35,276 bases of DNA from Mediterranea sp. (in: CFB group bacteria) (lineage in GTDB: Bacteria; Bacteroidota; Bacteroidia; Bacteroidales; Bacteroidaceae), in NCBI GenBank assembly GCA_031261785.1, contig JAISIZ010000111.1, forward strand, positions 1 to 35,276, given 5' to 3'. The notes under the pieces were generated by a model. It saw only the letters and a program-made list of their open reading frames with translations, was not told the DNA's origin and did not search any database. Shown here piece after piece: positions 34,218 to 35,276 of this stretch. Each line of letters opens with the position of its first letter. Position 1 is the first letter of the stretch. A program made the position numbers and the translations under genes.

Positions 34218-34225
34218 CAAATTTA
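34218..34225 (-). promoter_or_regulatory. -7 element almost at the kinase start codon
   Basis: Minus-strand TAAATTTG (34225-34218) fits TAnnTTTG perfectly but ends 4 bp before the kinase ATG (34213). If used, transcription would begin at or next to the ATG, giving a leaderless or near-leaderless mRNA. A TTTG lies 24 nt upstream, slightly more than the usual 19-21. A downstream in-frame start seems unlikely because the glycine loop follows closely. Confidence 0.4.
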
Positions 34226-34256
34226 GCGCGTAGATAAACGAATTGGGTGCAAACGA

Positions 34257-34276
34257 GCCGTAAAGATACGGCTTTT
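34257..34276 (+). terminator. Small hairpin with T-tract upstream of array B
   Basis: GCCGTA (34257-34262), loop AAGA, TACGGC (34267-34272), then TTTT. It is a compact intrinsic-terminator-like hairpin on the + strand with no gene feeding into it on that strand. On the minus strand it lies between array B and the kinase promoter and could limit read-through. Confidence 0.4.
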
Positions 34277-34386
34277 CGACAAGAATCCTACCAGTCGTTC
34301 GCTTTTTATCATGGTATCGATCCGCAAATCAGCGGGGATAGAGACACGGGATTCGCGTTTCTCCCAAAAATGGATGGCCTTCACAT

Positions 34387-34811
34387 ACACTGTTTATTGC
34401 TTCCCCGAAAACCAAATGGCTCCACAAACAGTGTTTATTTATTCCCCAAAAACTGAATGGCTCCACAAACAGTGTTTATTTGCTCCCCCAAAAACCAAAT
34501 AGCCCAATAAACACCGTTTATTTCTTCATCAAAAACTAAATGGCCCAATAAACACCGTATTTTTGCTTCCCCAAAAACTGAATGGTGAAATAAACACTGT
34601 CTTTCGGCCCATCCAAAAACTAACGGACAAATAAACACTGTTTTTCGGCCCATCCAAAACTGAACGGACAAATAAACAGTGTCTTTTCGCTTCCCCAAAA
34701 ATTGAATGGTCAAATAAACACCGTTTATCGGCCCGTCCAAAAACCAACGGCCCAATAAACGCCGCATCCCCGCTCCCTCCAAAACTGGACGGACAAATAA
34801 ACAGTGTATCT
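34387..34811. repeat. Array B: eleven ~41-bp tandem repeats with near-palindromic core AAACASTGTTT
   Basis: Cores (ACASTGT or variants such as ACACCGT) start at 34387, 34428, 34469, 34511, 34552, 34594, 34635, 34676, 34718, 34759 and 34801. Spacings are 41, 41, 42, 41, 42, 41, 41, 42, 41, 42 (mean 41.4). Each unit reads roughly AAATAAACASTGTTTTTCGG followed by CCATCCAAAAACTGAAYGG. It fills nearly all of the 613-bp gap 34214-34826, in which I see no gene. On the minus strand it forms the 3' flank of the nuclease-domain gene and precedes the kinase promoter. The period is not a multiple of three and translations are meaningless. Confidence 0.9.
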
Positions 34812-34826
34812 CGTCCTCTACACGAT

Positions 34827-35276
34827 TTATCCCGCCTTCCACCCCGCGATACCTCTCGTCTCCTTGTCGTAGTTGACTCCCACTTTCACTACCGTCCGCC
34901 CGTCGGCTTCGTAGGGGATGGCATAACCCTTCGCGTCGATCTGCGCCAACGCCTCCTCGGGGGTGGAATCCACCTTCAATTCGAAGAGGTAGACGTAGTC
35001 CTTGTTAGTGATCACGACGTCGACACGGCCGACGGAGGTCTTCACTTGCGTGCGAGTGAGCTGCCCCATGAGCGTGAAGATGATGTAGAAGATGGTCTCG
35101 AAGCGGGATTCGTTGTCGCTCTTCTTCTCATAGGGGATGGAGGCGACGAACGCGCGCAGGCGGGTGAGGCAGGCGTCGATGTCGCCGGTGTCGAGCGACT
35201 TCTTCATGGCGATGAGGCTCATGTCGCTCTCCATCTTGCTGTAGCCCAACACGGTGGGAAGCAGCGAGCGCAGGAA
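34827..35276 (-). CDS. PD-(D/E)XK nuclease-domain protein, C-terminal part (5' end outside window)
   Basis: The frame is open to the right edge, so only the last ~150 residues are visible. An internal GTG (35252) is not a likely start. A helical segment leads into RFETIFYIIFTLMGQ, then the nuclease core GRVDVVITNKDYVYLFELKV (Asp and Glu-x-Lys of the PD-(D/E)XK fold), and ends with AQIDAKGYAIPYEAD and VKVGVNYDKETRGIAGWK. This is the C-terminal PDDEXK_9 (DUF1703) module normally attached to an N-terminal AAA-ATPase-like domain, a family abundant in Bacteroidetes whose biological role is unclear. Array B follows 15 bp after the stop. Confidence 0.85.
   Translation of the reverse strand, partial: FLRSLLPTVLGYSKMESDMSLIAMKKSLDTGDIDACLTRLRAFVASIPYEKKSDNESRFETIFYIIFTLMGQLTRTQVKTSVGRVDVVITNKDYVYLFELKVDSTPEEALAQIDAKGYAIPYEADGRTVVKVGVNYDKETRGIAGWKAG

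Overview
The window comes from a Bacteroidales-type bacterium. Supporting evidence is a SusC/SusD polysaccharide utilisation locus, a hybrid two-component system, the -33/-7 promoter signature TTTG...TAnnTTTG, A-rich ribosome binding sites instead of Shine-Dalgarno sites, a Bacteroidetes-type Rhs core, and a bacterial inositol-lipid cluster. The GC-rich, strongly third-position-biased coding would fit a high-GC member such as some Tannerellaceae. Genus cannot be decided from the sequence, and that placement is inference.

Region 1 (1-4030, + strand, mosaic and partly AT-rich) is a polymorphic-toxin tail. It holds the C-terminal end of a toxin whose body lies outside the window, a probable immunity gene, and an orphan Rhs tip. 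The tip is interrupted by one in-frame TAG and carries a toxin-44-like domain. Four tandem paralogous small membrane or lipoprotein genes follow, probably immunity genes; two share a nearly identical 225-bp 3' half. Region 2 (4030-5090) is non-coding. It contains an array of ten ~41-bp repeats with a palindromic core, a well-formed promoter reading into that array on the minus strand, and a strong terminator for the metalloprotease.

Region 3 (5094-14309, all minus strand) reads from right to left: a GH73/LysM cell-wall hydrolase, a PAS histidine kinase, then the inositol-lipid genes. These are myo-inositol-phosphate synthase, PgpA-like phosphatase, GtrA-like membrane protein, CDP-alcohol phosphatidyltransferase and PAP2/AUR1-like inositol phosphorylceramide synthase, followed after 29 bp by a secreted zinc metalloprotease. 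The order matches the Bacteroides thetaiotaomicron BT_1522-1526 cluster as I remember it. Together the enzymes would make inositol phosphate, load it on CDP-diacylglycerol, dephosphorylate it to phosphatidylinositol and transfer the head group to ceramide.

Region 4 (14429-32702, + strand) starts with cytidine deaminase and an AraC-type regulator. A complete heparin/heparan-sulfate utilisation locus follows: HTCS sensor-regulator, surface PL12 lyase, surface glycan-binding lipoprotein, SusC, SusD, GH88 unsaturated glucuronyl hydrolase and periplasmic PL12 lyase. The order is the same as B. thetaiotaomicron BT4663 down to BT4657. The lyase active-site Asn/Tyr/His residues are in place. A 13-bp direct repeat spaced 21 bp apart, between the HTCS gene and the first lyase, is a good candidate HTCS operator. 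The inferred flow is surface lyase, binding and import by SusCD/SGBP, periplasmic lyase, GH88, with disaccharide sensing by the HTCS.

Region 5 (32696-35276, minus strand) has a transmembrane Ser/Thr kinase with a C-terminal carboxypeptidase-regulatory-like domain. Its stop codon overlaps that of the last lyase tail to tail. A second array of eleven ~41-bp palindromic repeats follows, then the C-terminal part of a PD-(D/E)XK nuclease-domain protein that runs off the window. The two arrays share period and flanking scaffold but carry different palindromic cores, and are the least explained structure here.
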